From Shewanella sp. SNU WT4 (lineage in GTDB: Bacteria > Pseudomonadota > Gammaproteobacteria > Enterobacterales > Shewanellaceae): DNA of 64,000 nt. The first letter of the stretch is position 1, and the number at the start of each line of letters is the position of its first letter. This document shows positions 9,515 through 19,308 of this stretch, piece after piece. A model generated the notes under the pieces. That model worked only from the letters and a program-made list of their open reading frames with translations, searched no databases and was not told the origin of the DNA. The position numbers and the translations under genes are program-made. The stretch spans positions 1,426,001-1,490,000 of the forward strand of contig NZ_CP041151.1 of the NCBI RefSeq assembly GCF_006494715.1. The letters are read 5' to 3'.

Positions 9515-11881
9515 CTAATTTTGCTTGCTCGGAAGTGCAGGGTAACGCAGTAGCACTTCCGAGCTAATATCTAATATCTCGCCAAGGCCAATCACTTGCC
9601 AGAGCATGTCTTCCAGCTCTTTTACTTTTTGCGGAGCATGAGGGCGCATATATTCAATTTCACGGCGAATATAGGCCATATCTGGCTTATGCGCGGCGCT
9701 GCGATAAATGCGCAGTGCATAGAATTGACCTTGTTGCTGCGCCTTCACAATATAATTAAGCTGCGCGTTAATATCGCCAATAATCCGCGGTTGCAGACAG
9801 GTTAAGCTACCTGTGGCTGGTTTTGAAATAAACACTTCAAAAAAATCCATCTCATAATCTGGGTTCATAGTCCGCACTGGATCTAAAAAGTCACGTTTAA
9901 GCACGCCATCACCTAGCATGGCGCTTAAATCAATTCCTTGCGGAAAGTTATCAAAGATATTGGTAAGTAAATGCTTAGTTGTGGTGGCAGCTAGGCATGA
10001 CAGCTTGGCATTGTTGATAGTCTTTTCCACAAACCAGAGTACGCCTGGGAGGCTGCGCATCATCAAGTTTTTCAAGGCTTCCGCCAGCTCTTTGGCCTCG
10101 GCATTATTTTCAGTCAATTTTTGCAGTTTTTCTTTATTGGCTTCAATCAGTTTCTTTAAAAACGCTACGCCCATATGAGGCTCATGCCCCATAATTGCCA
10201 CTAGATGTAAGCTTTGATTATTGCGTCTGCTACGTACTAGCTTATAGGGCATTTCCACCAACATGACTTTACCGGCTAAGGGCTGCAGTTTCGGGAAGCT
10301 TAATAGCAAAGGTTCATCAGTGTTAAATTCGAGCACATCATCAAGGTTAAGCTGCATGCCGCGGCCAGAGATATCTTGTGAAATGGCTTTTGCATTAATG
10401 TCGCCTTGGCGAATATGCACTAAGGTTTTGAAAGCAAAGCGCGCTTCCATGCGCCGCTCAGAAAATTCCATCGCCACTTGCTGAATTTGGTGAGCATTAA
10501 TTTTTACTTGGGCAAAGACTTTTAACGCATTGGCGTTTTCTGCATCTAAGCGCGCTTGATAGAGGCGCCGAGCTTGTTCATTGGTCAGATCTTGCACTAT
10601 TAAGCAGTGCTGCAGCTGAGTTAACTGTTCGGTAACTTCAGGGCTGTAATCGCTGCTTTCTAGCGGCAGAACTGAAGCCTTATAAGGAATTTGGTGGTCA
10701 ATAGCGTAAGGATTGACGCGATAAATTCTAAAGCTGGTTTTGCGAGCTCCGAAGCCTAAAAATAAATTCAGTAATTGCTGCTGCTCTAATTCCCACAGAG
10801 TGGCGGAGTAAAAAAATAGCTTACCATTGGCGTTATGGGAGAAGCATATGAACAGTTGCTGGCGAATGTCTTGTGGCGCTTTGAGTAATCTATCAATGCG
10901 TGCATGAGTTAACATGGCAGGTAATTGATTTATATCATTTTGGTCGACAAAGTCATTCAGAATGCTTTGGTTTTCTTGGCTTAATAGCAAATAACTTAAG
11001 TGCCATTGCTGTTCTTTTTTGGTGGTAAACACAGCTAAGTGCGGAAAGTGTGGCAGATATTGACGTTCAAGCCCCAAACCTGTGGCGGTATTTAATACGT
11101 CACTGACATCGATTTTATAGCGGCCCTTATAGGTTTGCAGCAGCTGCTCTAATAACTCTGAAAGTGCAGGCATAGCATCAAGTCGTTTGAAGCTTACGAA
11201 ATCGGCATTTGCAGTGGATTCAATCTGTACCACTTGATATTCAACGCCTTGCTTTATCTCATCAGCCACACCATCGTTAATCAGTTCCACTAAAAACAGC
11301 TTTACCTTAGCTTGAAGAGAAAGGGCGTGGTTTTTTGGTAACTTAAGACGAATGCCGCTGACTGAAATATCAGTGGAATTTACCGCGTAATTTTGGTTTT
11401 GATAATGAATGTCGACCTTGAGGCTATAATGCATCCGCTCTTCATTGCGGTTAAAATAGCTGCCAAGTATTTTTAATGGCATAAAAAATGGCGAATCGAG
11501 CACTTGCTTAGTTTTGGCGCTTGCTGCTAGCCTTAGTGATTCGCGGCGACGTTTATGGCTATTGATGACCTCTTCATAGACGCCTAAGGTATAATGCTGC
11601 TGATAGAGTGACATCGACTCTAGTAATATGGCTTTGGCGGGGACATCTAAGAAATGCTTCTGTTGATCTACTAGCACTTCCTCCCAAGGCAGTTCAGTTT
11701 TATCTCGTAAATCAATATTTCGAGTACAGCGAGTCGCAAGACGATTGAGTTCCATCTTGATGAGAAAACGATCGGAACTCGATTCGCCCGCGGTTAATTG
11801 CTCAAACAGCTCCTGAAAATGTTCTTCCATGACGAGAGGTTTGAGCTGGTCTATTAGGCTGCTGTACTCTTTAATTATCAT
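9515..11881 (-). CDS. Large PilZ-domain protein (two PilZ-like segments)
   Basis: A 788-aa cytoplasmic protein, probably a c-di-GMP receptor. A first PilZ-like segment spans about residues 145-235, with DISVSG (171-176) but no RxxxR. A second, at about 472-580, has the complete binding signature: R477-M-E-A-R481, then D503-I-S-G-R-G508. The remaining regions match nothing I recognise. It is convergent with the hydrolase (11-base gap) and divergent from radA. Similar long PilZ proteins occur beside radA in Shewanella, but the function is unknown to me. Confidence 0.75.
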   Translation of the reverse strand: MIIKEYSSLIDQLKPLVMEEHFQELFEQLTAGESSSDRFLIKMELNRLATRCTRNIDLRDKTELPWEEVLVDQQKHFLDVPAKAILLESMSLYQQHYTLGVYEEVINSHKRRRESLRLAASAKTKQVLDSPFFMPLKILGSYFNRNEERMHYSLKVDIHYQNQNYAVNSTDISVSGIRLKLPKNHALSLQAKVKLFLVELINDGVADEIKQGVEYQVVQIESTANADFVSFKRLDAMPALSELLEQLLQTYKGRYKIDVSDVLNTATGLGLERQYLPHFPHLAVFTTKKEQQWHLSYLLLSQENQSILNDFVDQNDINQLPAMLTHARIDRLLKAPQDIRQQLFICFSHNANGKLFFYSATLWELEQQQLLNLFLGFGARKTSFRIYRVNPYAIDHQIPYKASVLPLESSDYSPEVTEQLTQLQHCLIVQDLTNEQARRLYQARLDAENANALKVFAQVKINAHQIQQVAMEFSERRMEARFAFKTLVHIRQGDINAKAISQDISGRGMQLNLDDVLEFNTDEPLLLSFPKLQPLAGKVMLVEMPYKLVRSRRNNQSLHLVAIMGHEPHMGVAFLKKLIEANKEKLQKLTENNAEAKELAEALKNLMMRSLPGVLWFVEKTINNAKLSCLAATTTKHLLTNIFDNFPQGIDLSAMLGDGVLKRDFLDPVRTMNPDYEMDFFEVFISKPATGSLTCLQPRIIGDINAQLNYIVKAQQQGQFYALRIYRSAAHKPDMAYIRREIEYMRPHAPQKVKELEDMLWQVIGLGEILDISSEVLLRYPALPSKQN

Positions 11882-11966
11882 TTATGTTTCTTATAAAAGC
11901 ATCCAAGCTTTTTATCGGCAGTAAATTTGTTTACTTTATCTTAGCTTATACGAATTTTTGAGAATT

Positions 11967-13331
11967 ATGGCAAAGAATAAAACGGCCTTTGTGTGTAATG
12001 AGTGCGGACAAGACTTTCCTCGATGGCAAGGTCAATGTAACGCGTGTAAAGAATGGAACACTATTACTGAGGTGCGTTTAGGAAGTGCGCCAGCTAGTCG
12101 CGGTGCAAATTTCAGTGGCTTCGCAGGTTCTGGCAGTAGTCAGGTGCAAACCTTAGCCCAAATTGATTTAAATGAATTGCCGCGCATAGCCAGTTCCTTT
12201 GCTGAATTTGACCGTGTACTGGGCGGCGGTATAGTCCCAGGTTCAGCCATCTTAATTGGTGGCCATCCAGGCGCTGGTAAGAGTACTTTATTGCTGCAAA
12301 CCTTATGTCGTTTGTCGCAGCAAATGCCCGCGCTCTACGTTACGGGTGAAGAATCGTTACAACAAGTGGCGATGCGAGCCCACCGTTTAGGTTTACCGAT
12401 AGATCAGTTAAAAATGTTATCGGAAACCAGTGTCGAACAAATTTGTGATATTGCCTTACAAGAAAAACCTAAGGTGATGGTGGTCGACTCCATTCAGGTG
12501 ATGCACATTAACGATGTGCAATCATCTCCTGGCAGCGTGTCGCAAGTGCGCGAGTCTGCGGCTTTTTTAACGCGTTTTGCTAAGCAGCAAGGCATAGCTG
12601 TGATCATGGTTGGCCATGTAACTAAAGATGGCAGCTTAGCTGGCCCTAAAGTGCTTGAACACTGTATTGATTGCTCTGTCATGTTTGAAGGTGATAGCGA
12701 TAGTCGCTATCGTACTTTGCGTTCTCATAAAAACCGTTTTGGGGCGGTCAATGAGCTTGGGGTATTTGCCATGACAGAGAAAGGCTTGAAAGAAGTTGCT
12801 AATCCGTCGGCGATATTCTTAACCCGCGATGAAGCGGCTCCAGGCTCATTAGTCATGTCCATTTGGGAAGGGACTCGGCCTTTGCTAGTTGAGCTTCAAG
12901 TCTTAGTTGATAGCTCTGCTATGTCTCACCCAAGGCGAGTGGCTGTGGGTATGGATGGCAATCGACTCGCCATGCTATTGGCTGTGATGCATCGTCATGG
13001 CGGCCTACAAATGGCGGATCAAGATGTATTTGTGAACGTAGTTGGTGGCGTTAAAGTGACCGAAACCAGTGCTGACTTAGCCTTATTACTAGCCATGGTT
13101 TCAAGTTTTAGAAATCATACCTTAGATCAAGACTTAGTTGTCTTTGGTGAAGTGGGGTTATCAGGGGAAATTCGTCCGGTACCTAATGGGCAAGAGCGCT
13201 TAATTGAAGCGGCTAAGCATGGTTTTAAGCGCGCTATTGTTCCTAAAGCGAACGCGCCTAAAAAACCTATTGCTGGCATGCAAGTGATAGGTGTATCCAA
13301 GCTAAGCCAAGCGTTAGATGCCATCATTTAA
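11967..13331 (+). CDS. radA: DNA repair protein RadA
   Basis: RecA-like ATPase that promotes branch migration of recombination intermediates. Visible: N-terminal C4 zinc finger (CNECG...CNACKEW), Walker A GGHPGAGKST near residue 95, the RadA-specific KNRFG motif in the middle, and a Lon-protease-like C-terminal domain (VGGVKVTETSADLALLLA, EVGLSGEIRPV). Length 454 aa is standard. A TTG at 11958 would add three residues; ATG 11967 (MAKNKTAF) matches family starts. Confidence 0.96.
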   Translation: MAKNKTAFVCNECGQDFPRWQGQCNACKEWNTITEVRLGSAPASRGANFSGFAGSGSSQVQTLAQIDLNELPRIASSFAEFDRVLGGGIVPGSAILIGGHPGAGKSTLLLQTLCRLSQQMPALYVTGEESLQQVAMRAHRLGLPIDQLKMLSETSVEQICDIALQEKPKVMVVDSIQVMHINDVQSSPGSVSQVRESAAFLTRFAKQQGIAVIMVGHVTKDGSLAGPKVLEHCIDCSVMFEGDSDSRYRTLRSHKNRFGAVNELGVFAMTEKGLKEVANPSAIFLTRDEAAPGSLVMSIWEGTRPLLVELQVLVDSSAMSHPRRVAVGMDGNRLAMLLAVMHRHGGLQMADQDVFVNVVGGVKVTETSADLALLLAMVSSFRNHTLDQDLVVFGEVGLSGEIRPVPNGQERLIEAAKHGFKRAIVPKANAPKKPIAGMQVIGVSKLSQALDAII

Positions 13332-13368
13332 ATGGCTCATCAATTACGCGTAACACGCATTTAATCGA

Positions 13369-13398
13369 GTCAGGCGCAGTTTTTATGACTGCGCTGAC
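13369..13398. terminator. Stem-loop between radA and convergent PilZ gene
   Basis: Eleven-base-pair stem with one bulged G (13369-13380 with 13388-13398) and loop TTTTATG. It lies 37 bases after the radA stop and 23 bases from the PilZ stop. The T tract is weak. Confidence 0.5.
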
Positions 13399-13420
13399 GA
13401 CTTCTTAATTTAACTCATGA

Positions 13421-13801
13421 TTATTCTTTAAGAGCACCGCTGCGATGCTGCTCAATAAATAGACTCAATTCGCGGTCCAACAGGCTAGTGTCACCTAGGT
13501 TTAATTCAATCAAGCGGCGTAAGTGGCTGATAGATTCCACATCAATATGTTGCGTGCGTAAACCTAACCATTCCTTTTCTTGATGACTAGTTTCAACCTT
13601 CATTTGTAAGGAAATATCTGAGCTTGGCAAGGTGAAGTGCAATACCAGATCTGGACTTTTTACATTCAGTTCGGGAGGGCGCTCAACCAGCGCGCCATTC
13701 AAACATAAATCAATAATTCGCGTTGGCCAGCGTATGTTACTTTGCGCAATATAGGCATTAGCATTAAAAAAAATCCTTGAGAATTTTCGTCTATCATCCA
13801 T
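13421..13801 (-). CDS. Single-domain PilZ protein
   Basis: A 126-aa protein made almost entirely of one PilZ domain, a c-di-GMP-binding fold. The N-terminus has RRKFSR, giving the RxxxR arginines, followed by D-L-C-L-N-G for the DxSxxG loop, with Cys in place of Ser. It is convergent with radA and divergent from the TorR-like gene. It may act as an adaptor in surface or motility control; no partner is visible here. Confidence 0.8.
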   Translation of the reverse strand: MDDRRKFSRIFFNANAYIAQSNIRWPTRIIDLCLNGALVERPPELNVKSPDLVLHFTLPSSDISLQMKVETSHQEKEWLGLRTQHIDVESISHLRRLIELNLGDTSLLDRELSLFIEQHRSGALKE

Positions 13802-13941
13802 GTTTTCTTACCTTGCAGCCCCTGTTAACAAACATAAGTATATGTCTTAGCGATTAAAATGCTTGTTTAACGCCGACAAAAACGAATTTAAGATAATTTA
13901 GGCCCAATAGTTAATAGGAATTAATGCGTAATATCAGTTTA

Positions 13942-13970
13942 TTATGAAATTTTAACCTGAGTTTATGAAA
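13942..13970. promoter_or_regulatory. Two phased TTATGAAA repeats before torR-like gene
   Basis: TTATGAAA occurs at 13942-13949 and 13963-13970, start to start 21 bases, 41-69 bases before the torR-like start. The core TATGAA equals the core of the tor-box complement (ATATGAACAG). This could allow autoregulation, as is known for E. coli TorR. Weak evidence. Confidence 0.3.
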
Positions 13971-14010
13971 AATTACGAATACACTTGTCTTCTAACCAAG
14001 GAGACACATA

Positions 14011-14751
14011 TTGCCAACTATTTTGCTATTTCAAGCCGCTTCCTGTGCAAGCCATTTACCTTATGAATTCTTTGAGTCGTTAGGGTATCAATTGCGGCGA
14101 GTGTGTAATCAAGAGCAGTTGTGGTATGAGCTTAACTTGCATAGCCCTGAGCTTATCTTGTTTGATACTCATACTATGCCGCAAGATAGCATTAGGTTGA
14201 TTCGTGAAATTCGCAGCCTTACAGTCAATCCTATCTTGGTCATCAGTCCTAACAATGATGTGTTTGATACCATAATTGCATTAGAAATGGGGGCGGATGA
14301 TTATATGGCGGCGCCTTTGGTATTAAGAGAGTTACAAGTGCGAATGCGCAATTTGCTGTGGCGCCAGCAGTTGTTAACTAAGACTCGGCAGCAGTTGCAG
14401 CAAAATAGCGGCTATGGCCAAGATGTGTATTTTGATGATTACCATTTATGCGTTAATCGTCGGCAATTATTTCGCAATCAAGAAGCAATCAGCTTAACTA
14501 AAGCTGAGTTTGAATTGTTGCAAGCCTTCACGCGCTACCCTCAGCAAGTATTGAGTCGCCATAGATTGATGCAGCACACTCATCACCGTCATGGCTATGT
14601 TAATGAGAGAACCATAGATGTGATTATTCGGCGCCTACGGCAAAAGTTGTGTTCAGGTTTATTTGTGACAGTCCATGGTGAAGGTTATTTGTTTGCGACT
14701 ATTCCAAGCGCAAAAAAACGCGGCCTAAGCCGCGTTTTCATTAATATCTAG
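14011..14751 (+). CDS. torR: TorR-like OmpR-family regulator with degenerate receiver
   Basis: A 246-aa response-regulator-type protein beside torECAD. The C-terminal winged helix (about 140-235) resembles TorR closely: TKAEFELL, TIDVIIRRLRQKL, HGEGYLFA. The receiver aligns along its length (LEMGADDYMAAPLVLRELQVRMRNLLWR), with phospho-acceptor Asp52 and Ser79 kept. However, the acidic pocket (Glu-Asp-Glu in E. coli TorR) is Gln8-Ala9-Ala10 and the conserved Lys before Pro is Ala101. TTG 14011 is the start, with AAGGAG upstream. No torS or torT is in the window. It is orthologous to TorR or a diverged paralogue; control by phosphorylation is doubtful. Confidence 0.8.
   Translation: MPTILLFQAASCASHLPYEFFESLGYQLRRVCNQEQLWYELNLHSPELILFDTHTMPQDSIRLIREIRSLTVNPILVISPNNDVFDTIIALEMGADDYMAAPLVLRELQVRMRNLLWRQQLLTKTRQQLQQNSGYGQDVYFDDYHLCVNRRQLFRNQEAISLTKAEFELLQAFTRYPQQVLSRHRLMQHTHHRHGYVNERTIDVIIRRLRQKLCSGLFVTVHGEGYLFATIPSAKKRGLSRVFINI
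14715..14738. terminator. Terminator inside the torR-like 3' end
   Basis: Ten-base-pair stem AAAACGCGGC (14715-14724) with GCCGCGTTTT (14729-14738), CTAA loop. It lies within the last codons of the torR-like gene (stop 14749-14751) and 30 bases past the convergent torD stop, so it can serve both genes. The protein tail KKRGLSRVFINI is encoded by it. Confidence 0.75.
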
Positions 14752-14768
14752 GTTTTTGCAAATAAGCT

Positions 14769-15383
14769 TTAGCTTTTATCAGACTTAACCCAGTACAAGG
14801 TTATCCGCGCTAGTGCTTGATAAAATTGCCCAGCATCTTGTTGCTCAACTTGGCGGCAAAACGCAGGTAACCAAGACAGTAAGCAATTATCAATAAATGC
14901 CATCTGCGCCTCGTAACTTGCATGGGTGCATAAATGCCCCATATACGAAAGCATTACCGCTAGATGATCGGCTGGTTCCTTAAAATCGCTTTGCACTGCT
15001 AATTGGCTTTGTTTTAAGAAATCACACATCAAATGATGTTGCTCTCCAAACACTAACACTTCCTTAGTATTAGCCAAGTAATGGCTAGCATAAGGCGTTG
15101 GCGCGTGCTTACTGCCAATTAAAAATAATCCGCAGTAATCGGCCGCCAGCTCCAACAATTGCCGCTCATTATGAATTTGCGACAATTGCTCCATGATGAT
15201 TTGTACGTCGTGTTTGACGACAGGATCTTGCGCCAATTGTAACCAAAAAGCTGTTGCTTGAGGCTGAGTTAGCTCGGCGAGCCTAACATCATCTAATTCT
15301 CGGGCAAATAGCGATGAAAGCAGCTGGTAAACCAGCGCTCTCACTTGGTCAAGTTCGCTAATGCTGCTAGCTAGCTGACTCAT
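14769..15383 (-). CDS. torD: TorA maturation chaperone TorD
   Basis: Cytoplasmic chaperone that binds apo-TorA and its Tat signal before molybdenum cofactor insertion. This all-helical 204-aa protein contains the TorD-family stretch [23 protein letters not shown] and [19 protein letters not shown] (ExxDH motif). Its start overlaps the torA stop by 4 bases, implying translational coupling and making it the last gene of torECAD. Confidence 0.95.
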   Translation of the reverse strand: MSQLASSISELDQVRALVYQLLSSLFARELDDVRLAELTQPQATAFWLQLAQDPVVKHDVQIIMEQLSQIHNERQLLELAADYCGLFLIGSKHAPTPYASHYLANTKEVLVFGEQHHLMCDFLKQSQLAVQSDFKEPADHLAVMLSYMGHLCTHASYEAQMAFIDNCLLSWLPAFCRQVEQQDAGQFYQALARITLYWVKSDKS

Positions 15384-17878
15384 ATTGATACCTCGATTGG
15401 CCCACTAAAGCCGCTGACTTCAGGCACCTTGCCGCGATACTTCTCATAATTGACTAAGCAAGTATATGCCGAGCAAGCTTGAGCCAATTTCGAGGTACCA
15501 ATGTCTAATGTACAAGTATTTGGATCGCCATAAGAATCCATAGCACCTATCTCATTGCCGCCTTGTTTGCTGCCATCTTTACCCACAGGGCTATACCAAG
15601 CGCCTTCTTGAATACGAATTACTCCTTCAGGGAAATTACTTGAAATAACAGCGCCAGCCAGTAACTGACCGCGGTCATTAAAAACACGGATAATATCGCC
15701 GTCGTTAATGCCGCGAGCTTTAGCATCTTTAGCATTGATGTAGCATGGCTCGCGCCCTTGGACTGTATACGTTTCTCTATACGTATCTGATTCACACATT
15801 TGCGAATGCAAGCGCTTATCTGGATGACATGATTGCAACCAGATAGGATGCTGCTTGGAGCCAGGGCCGCCGTGGCTGCGCTCTGCCTTTTCCATCCACT
15901 TTGGATGACCTGGGCAATCATCATAGTTATAGCTAGCAATCTTGCGGCTAAATATTTCAATTAAGCCAGATGGCGTGCCTAATGGGTTGATTTCAGGGTC
16001 ATCACGGAACGCTTGGTGTCTAACCCAAGGCTCGCCTGGGCCAAAATCAAAGTAACCACTTTGCCAAAAGGTATTGAAATCAGGCATGTCCCATTTTTTG
16101 GCATTATCTTTTTTGCAATCGTTATACAGCATGGCTAGCCATTGCATTTCATTCATGCCGCGAGTGTATTGCTTCTCTTTGTCTGGGCCTAACATGCGGG
16201 CAAAGCGCGTGAAGATTTCAAAATCAGATAAACTAGAATATAACGGCTCCACCATTTTCTTCATGGCTATCACGCCGCGATTGGCATAAGCGCCATAGAT
16301 ATCAATATCGTTGCGCTCAAAGGTGGTACAAGCGGGCAGAACTATGTCTGAAAAGCGTGAACCCGCGTTCCAGTTAGTGTCTATGGTAACCACGCATTTT
16401 AATTGGCGGTAGGCCTCTTTCATGCGGTTACGTTGCTGGTGGTGATTCCAAGGGTTACAGCCAGAAAACACCATCATTTTGACATCTGGCAGTTTTACTT
16501 TACTGCCATTGGCATCAATCACTTTGCCGGGTTCTAAAATGGAGTCAACCCAGCGCGCTACTGGGATAACACTAGAATAGCCTTTAAAGTCTTCACTTGG
16601 GTAAATTGGTGTCATACCTTCATCAAGGTTACGCGGGAACGCGCCTGGCATCGCTGCCCCTGATGACGGAATGCCTATGCCTGAATAATGGTGGCCATAG
16701 CTTATGCCGCCGCCAGGTAAGCCAATTTGACCTATCATGGTGGCAAGCACGGCTGACATCCAATACGGCTGCTCACCATGTTGCTGGCGCTGAATACACC
16801 AACCCACCATGATTTGCACTCGACCTGTGGTCATAATTTTGGCGAGTTCACGGATTTTATCCGGGCTAATGCCACAAATAGGACTCGCCCATTCCGGGGT
16901 CTTAGCCACGCCGTCTTGTTCGCCTGTGATATAAGGCAAAAACTCTTCAAAGCCTAAGCTGTAGCCTTCAATAAACTCTTTGTCATAGCTGTTATTAGTT
17001 ACCATCTCATGGGCGATAGCCAGCATTAAGGGCACGTCAGTTTGCGGATTAACGTACTGGTGCTCACATTCAAGATAATTTTGAGTTTTGCTGACTACAG
17101 GATCTATGCTGATCACCCGAATCTTGCCGTCTTTAACTAATTGCTTAAGTTCAGCTAAGTAGGCATAAGATTCGTGGGTTTCAGTATTCCAACCGACCTG
17201 TAAGTTTTTATAAGGGTCGTTCGACCACAGAATAATGGTATCTGAGTGCTCTAAAATCAGCGACCACGAGGTGCCTTGGGCATACACTTCCGTCGAACCT
17301 AAAACGTAAGGCAAGATCACTTGCCCCGCACCAGTTGAGTAATCCCCTACCTTTTTAACAAAGTTGCCATGCATAGCCACGGCTCTTTGCATATGGCTGG
17401 TGCATGAGTGCAACTGACCTACCGCGCGCCAACCGGTTTGGCCTGCGTGCAAACCTGATGGTCCATATTGAGTTTGTACTTGATTCAATGCCTCAATAAA
17501 CATCGACAAGGCTTTGTCCCAAGTGACGCGTACAAAACGAAAATCGCCGCGAGTATCTGGATTGGCGCCAAAACCACCGGTTAAATAATCGAGGCGCACC
17601 ATAGGGTAGCGGGCGCGGGAATTGTTATAAACCAAGCCCTTAATGCCATTAATCATATCACTTGGGTATTTATCGTAATCAAAGGGTAATACCTTATCTA
17701 TCACCCCATTTTTACGGCTAATTTTAAAGGCGCCAAAGTGTGAGCCTGTTACCAAGTAATCGCTTGAGCCTGCTTCGCCTGCAGCGGCTAGGGCTTCAAA
17801 GGGGGACAGTAGCGAGCTGCCAGCGATAGATACGCACGAGACAGATAACAACCCTTTCAGAAATTCTCTTCTATTCAT
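15380..17878 (-). CDS. torA: TMAO reductase TorA, molybdenum catalytic subunit
   Basis: Periplasmic bis-MGD enzyme that reduces trimethylamine N-oxide to trimethylamine. The 832-aa precursor opens with the Tat motif NRREFLKGL, followed by a hydrophobic stretch and cleavage near ALAAAGEA. Molybdopterin domains follow: [57 protein letters not shown] and a C-terminal molydopterin-dinucleotide domain with [10 protein letters not shown]. It sits 12 bases after torC and overlaps torD. Confidence 0.96.
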   Translation of the reverse strand: MNRREFLKGLLSVSCVSIAGSSLLSPFEALAAAGEAGSSDYLVTGSHFGAFKISRKNGVIDKVLPFDYDKYPSDMINGIKGLVYNNSRARYPMVRLDYLTGGFGANPDTRGDFRFVRVTWDKALSMFIEALNQVQTQYGPSGLHAGQTGWRAVGQLHSCTSHMQRAVAMHGNFVKKVGDYSTGAGQVILPYVLGSTEVYAQGTSWSLILEHSDTIILWSNDPYKNLQVGWNTETHESYAYLAELKQLVKDGKIRVISIDPVVSKTQNYLECEHQYVNPQTDVPLMLAIAHEMVTNNSYDKEFIEGYSLGFEEFLPYITGEQDGVAKTPEWASPICGISPDKIRELAKIMTTGRVQIMVGWCIQRQQHGEQPYWMSAVLATMIGQIGLPGGGISYGHHYSGIGIPSSGAAMPGAFPRNLDEGMTPIYPSEDFKGYSSVIPVARWVDSILEPGKVIDANGSKVKLPDVKMMVFSGCNPWNHHQQRNRMKEAYRQLKCVVTIDTNWNAGSRFSDIVLPACTTFERNDIDIYGAYANRGVIAMKKMVEPLYSSLSDFEIFTRFARMLGPDKEKQYTRGMNEMQWLAMLYNDCKKDNAKKWDMPDFNTFWQSGYFDFGPGEPWVRHQAFRDDPEINPLGTPSGLIEIFSRKIASYNYDDCPGHPKWMEKAERSHGGPGSKQHPIWLQSCHPDKRLHSQMCESDTYRETYTVQGREPCYINAKDAKARGINDGDIIRVFNDRGQLLAGAVISSNFPEGVIRIQEGAWYSPVGKDGSKQGGNEIGAMDSYGDPNTCTLDIGTSKLAQACSAYTCLVNYEKYRGKVPEVSGFSGPIEVSI

Positions 17879-17890
17879 CTTAGTTTCCTA

Positions 17891-19075
17891 CTAGTGCTGA
17901 GCGCTTTTATCGAAGGTGGATGAATGCTCTTGCAGGTATTTCTGCACTAGAGCTGTAGTATCTTGATCCATATTCACAAACGCGAGCATGCCTTGGAACA
18001 TTCCAGGCCAAGTGTTGGCATCGAAGTGGTTAGGTGCAGGTTGGGTATGACAAACACTGCATGAAGTATTGTAGGTTTCAGCGGCGTAGCTCCACAGCGG
18101 CGCATCACTAGTCAATAAGTAATCCTTGTCTGTCCACATATCCGCTTCAACGCGTTGCCAGGTTAAACCGGTTAATGGGTCGACTTTTTCTTCAAAGACT
18201 CTAACTAAGCCTTCTTTAGCCGCGGCATCTTTTGATAATTGTGCAGTTAAGATATTGACGCCGAAGTCAGCATAAATAACGCGGCCTAAACCAACACGCT
18301 TACGCCAGCCTTTAATGGCCACTTTAACGCGATTATCTTTGCTCTCTAAGATGTTCACTTCGGTCGCAATGTTAATTGTGCCTTGATCTTCTTTTGAGCT
18401 TGCATCGAGATATAAAGGCTTAGTGAGCGCTGTGTAGTAGTCAGCATTGACTTGCAGGCTAGTAACACCGCGGCCCACTTGGGCAATCAATTCAGGTGCT
18501 CTGGCAGTACCCATGTTAGGTAAGTTATGAGCAATACCCTTATGACAATCAATACAACTTTGATCGATTTCAGCCGCATGCTTCATCTGTTTTACGGCAA
18601 GTGGCGACATAGTGTCCCATTTCATCGATTTATATTGATGGCAGTTTTTACAAGCCAATGAATTAGTCATATCGAAACGCTTCCATTCGCGGGCTGCCAT
18701 TTCTAAGCGTTTGTTCTCAAATTTTTCATCGGTATCTATGGTATTGACTAGCCAGCCAAATACTTCTTTTGAGGCTTCCATCTTACGACCAATTTTCTGG
18801 GTCCATTGATGGGGGACGTGGCAATCAGGGCAGGTGGCACGCACTCCTGAATGGTTCGACCAATGCACTGTGTTTTGTAATTCTTTATAGGGTTTTTGCA
18901 TGCCATGACAGCTAATGCAAAATTCTTCGGTGTTGGTGTGTTCCAGTGCTGTGTTAAAACCTCCCCAGAACACTATGCCCATCACAAAAGAACACAGAAT
19001 AATGGTACCTAACGATAAATATTTGGCTGGCGAGCTTAAGGTTCGCCACAGATTGCGTAACCACTTCATAGACAT
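17891..19075 (-). CDS. torC: Pentaheme c-type cytochrome TorC
   Basis: Membrane-anchored NapC/NirT-type cytochrome passing electrons from quinol to TorA. The 394-aa protein has an N-terminal membrane anchor (about residues 17-37) and five CxxCH heme motifs: CISCH, CPDCH, CKNCH and CIDCH in the NapC-like part, and CSVCH in the C-terminal TorC-specific domain. Length matches E. coli TorC (about 390 aa). It lies between torE and torA. Confidence 0.96.
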   Translation of the reverse strand: MSMKWLRNLWRTLSSPAKYLSLGTIILCSFVMGIVFWGGFNTALEHTNTEEFCISCHGMQKPYKELQNTVHWSNHSGVRATCPDCHVPHQWTQKIGRKMEASKEVFGWLVNTIDTDEKFENKRLEMAAREWKRFDMTNSLACKNCHQYKSMKWDTMSPLAVKQMKHAAEIDQSCIDCHKGIAHNLPNMGTARAPELIAQVGRGVTSLQVNADYYTALTKPLYLDASSKEDQGTINIATEVNILESKDNRVKVAIKGWRKRVGLGRVIYADFGVNILTAQLSKDAAAKEGLVRVFEEKVDPLTGLTWQRVEADMWTDKDYLLTSDAPLWSYAAETYNTSCSVCHTQPAPNHFDANTWPGMFQGMLAFVNMDQDTTALVQKYLQEHSSTFDKSAQH

Positions 19076-19101
19076 GTCCTCAATAATTTATTTTTTAAAA
19101 T

Positions 19102-19269
19102 CTAGTGGCCTGGAATTCCGTAGAAAGTTTGATAAAACCAGATAAAGAAGCCATAGGCTGAAATCAGACCGATAGTCAGAAGTGGGAACAAGATCACTAC
19201 GACAAATCCTAGGGCTTTAAGCTCGCCCCCTTTGGTTGTCTCGTCTTGGTTTTTGTTTGTGTTATTCAT
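19102..19269 (-). CDS. torE: Small membrane protein TorE (NapE/TorE family)
   Basis: A 55-aa single-helix membrane protein: hydrophilic N-terminus (MNNTNKNQDETTKGGEL), then a hydrophobic helix and the conserved end FYGIPGH. It is the first gene of torECAD, as in other Shewanella; its role is unclear. An upstream in-frame start at 19293 would add eight residues, but ATG 19269 has GGAG at the right distance. Confidence 0.88.
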   Translation of the reverse strand: MNNTNKNQDETTKGGELKALGFVVVILFPLLTIGLISAYGFFIWFYQTFYGIPGH

Positions 19270-19308
19270 AAATAGGACTCTCCGAAGCAACAATTTTGGC
19301 CTTCATCA

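Noticed and set aside
15619..15960. 113-codon frame on - overlapping torA in another phase
   Set aside because: Lies inside torA in a different frame with no domain; torA is certain.
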